Source: Patiria miniata (Eukaryota > Echinodermata > Asteroidea > Valvatida > Asterinidae). From it: DNA of 64,000 bases. Below, one piece after another: positions 21,930 to 34,300 of the stretch; positions within the stretch are counted from its first letter, which is position 1, and each line of letters starts with the position of its first letter. The notes under the pieces are model-generated. The model had not been told where the DNA came from. It searched no databases and saw only the letters and a program-made list of their open reading frames with translations. The stretch lies in NCBI RefSeq assembly GCF_015706575.1, contig NW_024037059.1:14855730-14919729 (forward strand), read 5' to 3'. The translations under genes and the position numbers were made by a program.

Positions 21930-22361
21930 TTTAATAAAATATGTTTTTAGTCCAGTCCTACTTTTTATTGAAGTAGATTTCATTTTTTTTTTTCAAGTGA
22001 TCCGTGCCTTTGAAGGATATTAAAAAAAGAAGGGGAAATTAAGTCCGAGAACCATTTGGTTGATACCGTAGTCTGGTTCCAAGAGCCAAAGATTGTGATG
22101 TTGAGAATATTAACGATAGCCACTCTGCATACTTTATCGTATTTAAACATTTTTTTTGGGGGGGGGGGCGTGGGAGAGAATCTTTGTTGTATTAACAGGA
22201 CAAACTGCTTTTATGATAATTCTGCAAGTGTTGAGTCAGGTGTTTTTTTTTTTTTTTTGGATACATGGCAAAACACTTTCATCTATTAAGCCTCAATTAA
22301 CCCAGACATTTAAATGTGTCTCAAAACTTAAATACTGGACATCCTCCATATTGTGAGCCAG

Positions 22362-25300
22362 ATGGCAAGCAGGGAGACACATGGTAAATTTTCTGAAAAG
22401 TTGTGTTGCCTGAATTTGAAATGTTAGGCTGCTTTGCTCTTGATAATATTCACAATGAAAGCTACTGTACTGAACTAAAAAATAAATTGCCAGGCAATTT
22501 GGAGAAAGATTGTTAAAGGATTTTTACAAGATAACTATACGCTAGTCCCATAAATCTGGCTTAAATGCCGGACTTCTGCTGTATTGTGAGCCATACATCA
22601 ATGCATGTACATGTATGTACAATATTAATTTTCTGAAAAATATTGTTTCCTGAGTTTGAAATCTAGACTGTTTTTAAAACTTTATTTTCTCTATGGAATA
22701 ACTGTTGCAATAACAAATTGTTGCTGACGTAGATGTCTAGTTATCCTTTAACTTTCAGGCAAAATTTGCAGAGTTTGTACTCTGCAGTGGTGTACAATGT
22801 CTATGACTTCATTATTGTTACTAATCTATTTATGTTTTTTGACTCTGAACATTTTGTGTAGATGAGGCTAGCAAAGAGTTGGTGGCTCATCTTCCTGATG
22901 TTGTCATTGAAGCAGCCAGGGGACTCAAGCAGCTCCCTGCTGTCCAGAAACTCAACGGAGTCCTCATGTTTCTGGATATCTCTGGTAAAATTGCCTGAAG
23001 TTTTCTAAGAATTTAATTGGCAGTTACATCCGCAATGCCAGAAGTTGATGGTTGTAGTGAAATGTATTCAGGAAATGTGATTTTCAGCTACTTGTCTTCC
23101 TTCTGTTGGGTTTTGATTGCAATTGCATACGCTGTCATTGGAAGATTGTACAAAAACAAATGGGGATGCTTTTTTCAGGGGTTTTGCCAAACGTTAAAGG
23201 GGCACTAGGTCCTGAAATCCCCGAAAATTTCATGTTTTGGATTGTTTACTTATCCTATTTCAAACATATGGTTGAAAGGGAACCAACCTAAAGTCTTACC
23301 GTTCCCGACAAAAAGAGGAAAAATCCTTGGTTGTTTACATCGGACACGACGGATTACGAATACGTTTTTCGTGTTGTTCTCATGCAGTGTACGATATACA
23401 CGTTGTGTGTCTCGGGAACAGCGGTGACTAATCACCAATGCTAAAAATGTTTCTTCAACGTTCGCAAAAGGCGAACACTTAATACGAATGAAATCACAAC
23501 TAGCATCCAAACAGCTCAAATTTATGGGGTCGCAAAAGTGGACCCCGAAATTCGTTCTCGCACGCATAATACAGGAATAACACATAAACGCCCAGTTTTG
23601 AAAGGATAGTTGTGTGGATGTTTATATCCTAGGTTTAAATGTTCTTTCCGAATAACATAATCTCGTTCAAAGCGCGTTTTGTAGCCCAATTGGGCTGTTC
23701 CAGGACCTAGTGTCCCTTTAACTTGTACATGTTGGTATCTTTTCTTATGGATTGTTACAAGGTGCATGCCTATACATATGTGTACCTAACCGCTTTGTAG
23801 AAATTATGCTGTTATATCTATTTTTCCTTTGCAAGGGATAAAGCATTGATATCATTTGGTTGCAGGTTTCACAGCCATGTGTGAGCAATTCTCACTGCAG
23901 AACCACGGCGTTGACGAACTGACCAAGACTCTCAATGACTACCTGGGCCACATTGAAGACTTGGTGCTCAAGGCAGGGGGAGATGTCATCGAATTTGCAG
24001 GTAAACACAGGCCTGCCAACTCTCACGCATTGAGCATGAGACTCACGCATTTAAGGTTGTTCTCACTCGCGCACGCAATTTCTCAAGCTAAAAAAAAAAA
24101 TATCAAAAATGATGTTTAAATGAAGATCTTTTTTTAAGAAAAACACTGGCTAAACCGGTCAGGAAATGCCTCCGACCGCGTGACAGAGCGAATAGAATCT
24201 AAAAAAAATTCGGGGTCCTAATAAGCGAGAGCTTCGAACCAATGCCGTTGGCGCAAAGTGCAACCGGCCGACTTTGGATCGTAAAAATACCAAACAAACA
24301 TCGACGGAGAAAGAGAATTTCTGCAAATTAATAACCAGAACGTGATCGCTACATGTATGTATGTGTGATCTCTATTTTCTATGTACAAATGTATGTATAT
24401 TCCGTTTCAATATATTTATAATGAGCGGGTTGTTCAGCTCAAACTTGTTGCGAAACAGCGTAGCGTGTTTCTGCATACATGGAAGGCATGTAATCCGAAG
24501 CAGAAGTAATTTTTTCTTCGCCTCACTTTCTTAATTTGAAACATACTTGTAATCCATACTTTTCCAGTTCAGGAAGGTGTAATGTTTGTGAAATGTTCAT
24601 TGTTTTTTTTTTTTTTATTACAAAAAAATAGTATAAATCTCCTCTGAATTTTAAGGAAAAATCTGTCTTAAAGACCCCCAGATTTGCTCTAAAATGCATG
24701 CACCAGAGAGTTTCTAAAGGTCAAAATGTTGCAGGTCCCTTAAGTGGGCCCTGAACCCCACGCCATGGCTTCGAAAGTTGTTGAATCACGACAAAACTTC
24801 CACCAAATTCTCACTCTCAGCTCTTACTCAAAGTTGGCAGCCCTGTAAACATTTTTCCCAACTATGAAGAAAAGTGTAAGATTTGATGGTGACAATTTGT
24901 AAAATTATTGAAGGCTTATTGTTCATAACAGTGTTGTAGTCGAGTCCATCATAGGCCCATCACATGTCTGATCACATGTCTGATCACATGTCTGATCACA
25001 TGTCTGATCACATGTCTGATCACATGTCTGATCACATGTTAATCACAAGTCAGTTCACGAGTCCAGTCAAAGTAACAGTGATTATAAAACAATAACAAAT
25101 GAATGTCGTTGTCACAGTTTCATTTGAATAGCTTGTGACTTGGGACTGGATGGCTTGTGTTTTACATTCGATGAACTTGTGAAGACTTATTGGCAATGGA
25201 CTTGCCTACAACTCTGGCTTTTGGTAATAACTCTAAAAAAGAAAGCAATTTTATGACTGAATGGTCAGTTGTTAAACCAAATTTCAGATTGGAGAACCGT

Positions 25301-28300
25301 TAATTTGGCGACTACCATTTTGCACAGTTGCGGCTTGTACTGTGACTTTGATGAGATTTCGAACACCTTTTTGAAATATGCATCGTTTTGTAAAATTTGC
25401 GCCCAATAAGCCTCTGTACTGATGACATCACGCATTATTTACACGTGCTTTTCTATGGGCATGATGGGGAGCCTGGTAGGGACGTAGGTTTCTTAGCCCC
25501 ATAGAAAAACACACAAGTAAACAAAGTTTGACATCATCAGTACAGAGGCTTATTGCAAAAATAAAACTTTTTTTTTTTAAAAAATTACTTAACGGTATTT
25601 TGGTATTTTTTCGTGTGGATGTTTTAGGTGATGCAATGCTTATCCGGTGGAATGCACCATCAGTTGAAGCCAGCGTGACGGCCATAGTCAAAGCCATTAT
25701 CTGCTCTAGGAGGATCATGAAGACATGCAACAACTGGGATACTGAAGTAGGGGTCAAGCTGGGAGTCAAAATCGGTAAGAAGATCCACAGCAATACAATT
25801 TTCTTACGGCAACATGTAAATGTATATAATAGTTTTTTTTTCTTCAGATTGATTAACAATTCCTTTGCGGTAATGTTTTTGATTGATCGAATAGCTTCAA
25901 TTCCTTTGCGGTAATGTTTTTGATTGATCGAATAGCTTCAATTCCTTTGCGGTAATGTTTTTGATTGATCGAATATCTTCAATTCCTTTGCGGTATAATG
26001 TTTTTGATTGATCAAGTAGCTTCAATTCCTTTGCTGTAATGTTTTTGATTGATTGAATAGCTTCAATTCCTTTGCGGTATAATGTTTTTGATTGATCGAG
26101 TAGCTTTAATTCCTTTGTGGTAATGTTTTTGATTGATCGAATAGCTTCAATTCCTTTGCGGTAATGTTTTTGATTGATCGAATAGCTTCAATTCCTTTGC
26201 GGTATAATGTTTTTGATTGATCGAATAGCTTCAATTCCTTTGCTGTAATGTTTTTGATTGATCGAATAGCTTCAATTCCTTTGCGGTATAATGTTTTTGA
26301 TTGATCGAGTAGCTTCAATTCCTTTGCGGTAATGTTTTTGATTGATCGAGTAGCTTCAATTCCTTTGCGGTAATGTTTTTAATTGATCGAATAGCTTCAA
26401 TTCCTTTGCGGTATAATGTTTTTGATTGATCGAGTAGCTTCAATTCCTTTGCGGTAATGTTTTTGATTGATCGAATAGCTTCAATTCCTTTGCGGTATAA
26501 TGTTTTTGATTGATCGAGTAGCTTCAATTCCTTTGCGGTAATGTTTTTGATTGATCGAATAGCTTCAATTCCTTCGCGGTATAATGTTTTTGATTGATCG
26601 AGTAGCTTCAATTCCTTTGCGGTTATGTTTTTGATTGATTGAATAGCTTCAATTCCTTTGCGGTATAATGTTTTTGATTGATCGAGTAGCTTCAATTCCT
26701 TTGCGGTAATGTTTTTGATTGATCGAATAGCTTCAATTCCTTTGCGGTAATGTTTTTGATTGATCGAATAGTTTCAATTCCTTTGCGATAATGTTTTTGA
26801 TTGATCGAATAGCTTCAATTCCTTTGCGGTAATGTTTTTGATTGATCGAATAGCTTCAATTCCTTTGCGGTAATGGTTTTGATTGATTGAATAGCTTCAA
26901 TTCCTTTGCGGTAATGTTTTTGATTGAACGAATAGCTTCAATTCCTTTGCGGTTAATGGTTTTGATTGATTTTTTTTCCCTTGAAAATGTTGATGACTGC
27001 TTTTCAGCTTCCTTGAAGGAGGCCTTCATTTAGACAAAGTGTTTTTCATGAATTCATGAATAATCGGTCAATCCATTGGGTAGCCAAATAATTGTCGCAG
27101 CCCATTTTTTTTTAAAGCATTTTAATCATTTCTTGTGCTCTTTGTAGATGTATGGTTAATTCTGTGTTTGTGGTTGCTTGCAGAACTACAGGTACTCATT
27201 TTTCAACGAAATGTGTACAAAACTATTGTCTGTTTGCTTTATAGTGCTTCATGTTAGCATGAGCACACAGCAAGCATCACACTAAAATTCTCATACAGTA
27301 CTGATCTACTTTTTTTCTGCTGCTGGCATAGTTGTGCACTGACCCACAGCCCAAGGACCTTACTGCAAAGCCAGTTGTGATGTATCTGTTAGCTTCTGTA
27401 CAAACGCCTGGTGTGGTTATCGCGTACAGCCTCATGGTGTATGTATGAGGATAACTCCCAGAAACACCGGGGCGAACCCCTTCTCTTGGGCGATAAGTGT
27501 TTGCTGGGTTCTTTTGCATGCATTTATACAACACACGGGACCTACAGCTTTACGTCCCATCCGAAGGACGAAGCAATAATGGTTATTTGCCTTGCTCAAG
27601 GCCACCAGTGTCTGGGCCTGGGCTTGAACCCACGCCACTGTTGCCTCTGAAACACCAGAGCATGAGTCCAGTGTTCTTAACCGCTAGACCATCTCACTCC
27701 ACCAATCAATCCTTCTGTTTTTCTCATCCCAGGTCTCTCTGCAGGAGAGGTGTTCCTGACCTATGTCGGCTCCAAGTCCTTTCGTCTCTTCTCCTCCAGC
27801 GGCCAGGCCGTGCGCGACGTCAACGAAGCCGAGAGGTACTGTGAGAAAGGCACCATTATCCTAGCCCCGTCTGCCTGGGCGCTGTGCCCTGAACGCAAGG
27901 GAATCAATGTGGAAAAGCTTGAGGAGGGCCATATCAAGGTATGGCGGTCAATTTTCCTTTCTCCATCTGTGTTTTTGGTTATTTAAATCAACATTTAAAG
28001 GGAATGTACAACATTTGCTTTTGCTGCAATTTTCAGAAATAAATGGATTTGGAGGATTAGTATGTCTGTATGTTATAGAAAATATTGTTAAACTGACTTA
28101 TTCACGTTTTGGGCTTGTAAATGCTGGAAAAACATTAAAAACCAATCATGTTCTTGTAGTCTGGTTCCGTGACCCCTTCTTAAGATGAAACAGAGCAATT
28201 AATACCCTTTTGGGAATTGTAAGTTCAGAGAATCAGTCTAGCCGGCATGTATCCCTTCACAGGTATGTAATCAATTGCAAAGAAAAGTCAGAATTACTAA

Positions 28301-31300
28301 AAATGAAAAAAAATAGGAACAGGTTTTGAAAAAAGCCAGTTTTCTCCAACGCTGGTCGGCCGACCAGCGTTGGAATAATACAGTTTTTCTTGAGAATGTC
28401 AGCACACCAGGAGCCACAATTTAACAGGATGCTTTCGACTGTCATTCCCAAACAATCCAGTAAGGTATTTTGTGATAATTTGATCATTTCGTTTTGTGAT
28501 GTTCGCAAACGTTGTATCTTCACTTTAAGTATTATCAAGCAACTGTGATGTTGAAACAATAACTAAATTCCCTATGAGCTCCGTGCACAAAGCACCCCTT
28601 CACTTGCTTCACCTGATACAAATGCGAAGATGAGACACGTTTGTGTACATGCATTTATCATCAGTGCTTTGCACTCTACACTTACAAATCATTTCATGCA
28701 AGTAATGTGCCCCAGCCAGGGAACTCGCATGAGTGCTCACAAAGCGTCATCTACATGTACAGTTTATGCACAGAGTCTATAATATGAGCATGAGAAGTAC
28801 TTTGCATGTGCTATTGCATGTTACAATTCCCTTTTTTTCGTAAATCATTTTAGGTTCTCAACATAAGGAAGACATGGGCTGAGTCCGAATTGACGAAAGG
28901 TGAGTGTTCAAACATTGTTTCGCCATAGTCTCCCAAGTTAACTTTGTATTCTAGACAGTGAGCGGAGGTCTCGTCGACCAGGTCTGAGTCTTGACTTCTT
29001 GATTACTAAAAATTGAAGATGCAGTGCTCGCTAGGTGCCAGCATTAATGAAATGGGTCTGTAGGCTATGGTTTTGACATCACTTCTGTATCAGCCCTGTC
29101 AGGTTGCATTCATTGTTCATTCTATCTCAATACAAAAGTTTGCACTTTCTGGAAGGAAGAAAGAAAAGATTGACAGAGAAGCACAGTGATCGGTCTTGGT
29201 CCCTGTCTCAGAAAGAAAGCTTTCAGTCTTGGTCTTGGTCTCGGAGTTGCAGGTCTTGACTGCATCACTGGCTTTAGACATGACCTTGCCCAACAGACAA
29301 CTTCAGACTCATGTTATCTTACAGTTAATATTTCAGTTTTTGTGATCGAAGTCGAAAGTCAAAAACTATTCCAGCTCTTCTGTATTATTTTTCCGCAGAA
29401 TCCCCGCCTCAAGAACAACAGAAACCCAAGGTATGTCATGAGAGATTTGACTATTTAGGAAACACTTACTATTGGTTTCAATTAACCTGGCATATTTTTA
29501 TGTTCAATTCAAATCTTTGACCTCATATTTTCTTTCTATTTTATAGGCACTGGGTGGATTTCCATCACTGCGACAGCTGAACTTGAAAAATGGTGAGTCT
29601 TTTTTTCCCACAATCGAAGAGTTGCCAATGTGTTTGTTAGATGAGAAGATTGCTAGCTATTTTTGTCCTGTTGAAGATATTGAAGACATTTTTCACAATC
29701 TTTATTTACTTTGGATGTTTGTTTTCATTTTCAGTTCACAAACATGATTTGCGTCCCTTCATTGCTGCACCAGTGTTACACAAGGTACGTTTTTGTTTTT
29801 TTTCATTCTAAATTTCTTTTAATTTGCAAACAGAAACCATAAAAAATTCCACATTTTAACAACATGTATTTCATGACCCCCAAAAAATCAGCATGTTTAA
29901 ATTTTTAAAAACTGCAAATACCCTTGCTGTGCAATTTTACTTAGTACTCATTTCTACCAAAATCAAATATATAAGTTACACTGTTTCATGGCATTAAATT
30001 TGCATCTTCACAATTCCTCCAATCAGCATCCCTCTTCCAGAAATACCCACCAAATGAACCAATCATCATCCTCCTTACATAATCTCCTGTTGCATATTCA
30101 TGTTAGGTGGATGAGAACCAGCCAATGGAATACCTGTGTGAGATGCGAGATGTCACTGTGGTCTTCATCAACCTGTCTCTGGACCATGGTCACGACCACG
30201 GCCGCTCGCTGCAAGGTGTTTATGACAAGATCTCCACCTCAGTTGTCCAGTTTCAAGGTAAGACATAAAATTTGTACCTTTTATAAATGTTTTGTCACCA
30301 AGTTTTAAATTCAGTCATACTGTTTTGCAAAGGCAGAGTGGCATAATTTGAAAATATTTTCATCGACCATGAACAAGAAAAATATTCCCTTTTTTAATTG
30401 GGAGAATTGAATTGAATTTGTCGCGTCAGTGCTACAAGGTCGTAACTCCATTCTGCAACAAAGTCAAATCTCGTGCGAATACGCTTCGAGCAACAAGGTT
30501 GTATCTAGACATTCATTGACTTTGTGTGTACATCCGGGTTATTTTAAAGTTTGTCACCAAGTTTTTATTTCAGACAAACTGTTTTGCAAAAGCAGAGTGG
30601 CATAATTTGAAAACATTTTTATCGACCATGAACAAGAAGAAAATATTCCCATTTTTTAAATTTAGGAATTGAATTGAATTCGTCGTGTCAGTGCTACAAG
30701 GTCGTAACTCCATTCTGCAACAAAGTCGTATCTCGCGTGAATATGCTTCGTGCAACAAGGTCGTATCTCGACGTCCATTGACGTCCGGGTTATTTAAGTG
30801 AGATACGACCTTTTGACATTCTGAAACTCTCATTTCATGCACAGCCCATTTTAGGAGATACGACATTGTTGCACGGACACGACAAATTGTTTTAATTGAA
30901 GGAGATACAAGTTTTTTTGTGGATTATTACCGATAATTACAAAATGCCTTGCTTGAGGGAACAAGTATTTTCAGATTCATGCTTTCTTAATGTCTGAAAA
31001 AAAATTGTCCCGGACTGAAAAGGGTTCTTTTCTTGTTTCTCATTTTCTAGGAGTCATCAACAAGATTTTTGAGTTTGACAAGGTAATTGGTAAAGATAAC
31101 ATTCTGCTTTTTGGACATGGCTGTATCAAATATGCCAGCAAATTTTGCCTACAACATTAAAATCAGAAAAATGCGTTGGATAGGTCACAATAAGCAGTTA
31201 GTTAGCTAAATACATGTAAGTACCACCATTTAGAGTAGCAGTCGGCCATTTTTCTCTTTAAGCACTATTATTTCATTTACATATTGGCAATGTTGTAGTC

Positions 31301-34300
31301 AAGGTACATGTGATTGATCACAAGTCAATCAAAAGTCATCCACAGTCCCAAGTCAGCTTTCGCTCGTACCCCCCGCCCTGCAAACAGGACCCTGGGAAGG
31401 GCAGACGAATTAACGCTCTGATTGGATAGATTTTCCGTGACCTGTGACCTGCAAATCATCACGACGACGACCATGCAACTAGTGCAAGGTTTGAAACGGC
31501 CGTTAAGACTGAGTCATTCATCGCTCTTTATTCCCATTCATATAATGCGACGCCCTTTTTTGGTTGAAAAGCATAATAATGTAGAGAAATTTGTTAAACT
31601 TATCTGTTTTGCAAATATTCAACTCCCGTCAGTTGCTCAGGCTCAGTTTCGAATTCACGAAGGGTCGAAATGCATATCATTCGATGCTCAAAATTTGTCC
31701 ACATGGTCCGCAATGAAAAAGAAATCACATCCGGCATGGTGTGCATGTATTTCTGTGGCAAACTTTTCGGATAGTATTTGCCCGCATTGGCTAACCGCGG
31801 TCTACATTGATCTCCATTAGGAAGACGGCGGTCTACAGCTTTAGCCAGATGCTTTATACATAGGTCATGATAAATTACCCAGAATGCCATCCCAACTTCC
31901 TACAAAAGATTCTGTGAAGCTCATCTGCCCTTCCCAGCGCCCTGTTTGCAGGGCGGGGGGTACGAGCGAAAAGTCAGCTCACAATCTAATCAAATGGCTT
32001 TCATAAAGGCATTCTATTACTATAGTGACCAGGCTCATGAATTGGTTTGTAATTTACTTGTGACTGGACTTGTGATGTGCCCATGATCCTTCACAACTAC
32101 CTCCCCTACATCACTGCACGTCAGGCATGCAACTTTTCCTCGGATCCACGGATTTCCTCGTTTTTTACTTCTCATGAATGCCATTACAAATATGAAAAAT
32201 ACTGTATAATCTCTTGCGTGGTTTGGAGTTTCCTCAATTTTCTAAATTCCCAGTTGCATGCCTGATGTGCACGTTTATCGTGGTTTCAATTATTTAGTCC
32301 CGAGGACTCCCTTTTTCACAACTGTACAAATTGATGTCATCTTTATGCAGGGTACCAGTTTCTTGGTGCTGTTTGGTTTGCCTGGCTTCAAGCATGAGGA
32401 TGAAGTGGGCCATGCCTTGCAGTGTTCCAGTCAGATCACGACGACGGTCAACGACATGATAGAAGTCAGGTGAGTAGCACCGGAAGTATCTTAATGCAAG
32501 TTCGAGCAAGGACCAGTGGTTAACTAGTGGTTGGTTTGTGACGTACCTAGCACATGCGCACTGAAGTTGAAGTACGAATGACTCTAGTCGAACTATTGTC
32601 ATGTCAACGACTGTCAAAAAATGGCGGTGGCACAATTATTCAACTCTTGTGGTTTCTCTTTACTTACACAATAATAGTGATTGTGTATAGTTTAGGACAT
32701 CTTACATAAACGCCAATATTATTGTACAATGGTGACAGCAGTGACATAATCGTAAACCAACATGGAAAACTGTGCAATGAAAATGAAATTTAGCACTCAC
32801 AGATTCGTTTTCCGCCATTTTTGTTGATAGTTGGTCCCCTTTGCACTATGCTATGAAAATTGCTATTGATAACCAGCTGTAATTCGTCGCACGACCAGCC
32901 GCAGTAGGCTGGTTCCAAATAGTCGACTAACATAGTCAACCATCGTCAGCTAGATGTTCGGGCTAACTTTAGTCGAACTACGGTTAACCATTTCATAGTT
33001 CTTGCACGAACTTGCCCTAAATTTCGCTAATATTCAGCTTTACCTTTTCCTGAGAAGAGCAGTCTTGCCACAAATTCAAAGGAACTGTTTGTTCCATGGA
33101 GAAAATGTAGTTTCTTTGTAAATATTATTGTAAAGCTGTTATGCAGTACAGTGCAATGATGTTTATGCTTTTCACTTTGGAATTTTAACAGATCCGTAAA
33201 AATGGATACATTGAATAATTCAGAAGTGTTTAAATTTTCTTCACAATGCTTTTTTGGGGAGTTAAAACAAATTATACAAATTCATGCACATGTTCTTGAA
33301 TGGAGATCGCATGCGTTTATTACGGGCCAACCCTTGTGTAGAATAAAAATCATAATTGTAATATTTGAATATTTTCGGACGGCCTTCTATTTTTCTTCAG
33401 GCAAGTGTCTGTGGGTGTAACAACAGGCAAAGTTTTCTGCGGGGTCGTCGGTCATCCAGAGCGACATGAATACACAGGTGAGGGCCCTAGCTTCTAAGAC
33501 ATAAAAGTTATTTCCTTTATTCCATGGAAGTGTGATTTCATACTTTCATCTCACTTAGCTTATCATGGGTTAGTCTCATAATGACCTTCAACAGTCTATG
33601 CACAAAGTCATTGAATTTTCAATTCAGCTTTTGTAATTTCAACTTGGTTTTTGTTGGAACCATTGCTCTACCAGACAGTTCACTATTTACCTTGGAAAAT
33701 GCCCTCTTGTTTGAATGGATATTTTGAGCAGCTTTAATTACACTCCAAGGAAAGTATTCTCCTGCCAAGCTAATGATAGTCCATCAGTTTTTTTTTCAGC
33801 TTTTCCACTTCACGTGCTATGCTATGGCTAAAAATTCACACTACTCAAAAAAGCCAGGGATAAAATATGATTGAATTCTGTGCCTGCTTGCAGTTATCGG
33901 GCCCAAGGTGAACATGGCAGCGCGTCTGATGATGAACTACCCAGGCAAGCTATCATGCGATGAGGAGACGCGTACTCGATCATACCTGGAGGCTGCTCAC
34001 TTCCACGACCTGCCTGAGATCAAACTCAAGGGAATGGACAATCCAGGACCCATCTCAGAATACATCGACTCTGCCGTGTAAGTATCAAATTGTATGTTAC
34101 CCCCCCCCCTCCCCATCCCCAACATGCCCCCACCCCCAGCCTGACCCCATCCCGACCCCATCCCCACCCTCCAACCCAAACTCCATCACCCATGAGATCA
34201 AACTCAAGGGAATGGACAATCCAGGTCCCATCTCAGAATACATCGACTCTGCCGTGTAAGTATCATATTGTACATTACCGCGGGCCCCTCTGCTACCCAA

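Larger units (their letters stand above)
22862..27938 (+). other. Cyclase domain C1 of the sAC-like protein
   Basis: Spread over four exons. The metal-binding aspartates are kept: MFLDISGFT (Asp46) and EFAGDAMLIRW (Asp95), equal to Asp47 and Asp99 of human sAC. The human Lys95 position, just before FAGD, is Glu91 here. The segment FSSSGQAVRDVNEAE replaces human VIGQAVDDVRLAQ, so the Val167 and Arg176 positions become Ser164 and Asn173. Human residues are quoted from memory. The active-site carboxylates look intact while the neighbouring bicarbonate site does not. Confidence 0.75.
30107..34077 (+). other. Cyclase domain C2 of the sAC-like protein
   Basis: Five exons. FINLSLDHGHD opens the domain. 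EFDK|GTSFLVLFGLPG keeps the adenine-contact Lys (Lys330, human Lys334), but the human Met337 position is Ser333. HPERHEYTVIGPKVNMAAR keeps Thr395 (human Thr405) and the transition-state pair Asn402/Arg406 (human Asn412/Arg416). With both C1 aspartates kept, the fused pair is predicted to be active. The last exon ends at 34077 with donor GTAAGT; the end of this exon is repeated 178 bp downstream. Confidence 0.78.

Noticed and set aside
24961-25039. Regular 12-bp repeats resembling a CRISPR-like array
   Set aside because: The units are contiguous with no spacers, and the genome is eukaryotic; it is a simple tandem repeat.
26106-26695. Two minus-strand open frames encoding a repeated KLLDQSKTLYRKGIEAI-type protein
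   Set aside because: They are produced by the 84-bp higher-order unit of the minisatellite (a multiple of three) and lie in an intron of the sAC-like gene.
27411-27650. Overlapping frames on both strands before the C1 exon at 27733
   Set aside because: They fall within the minus-strand SINE and are explained by it.
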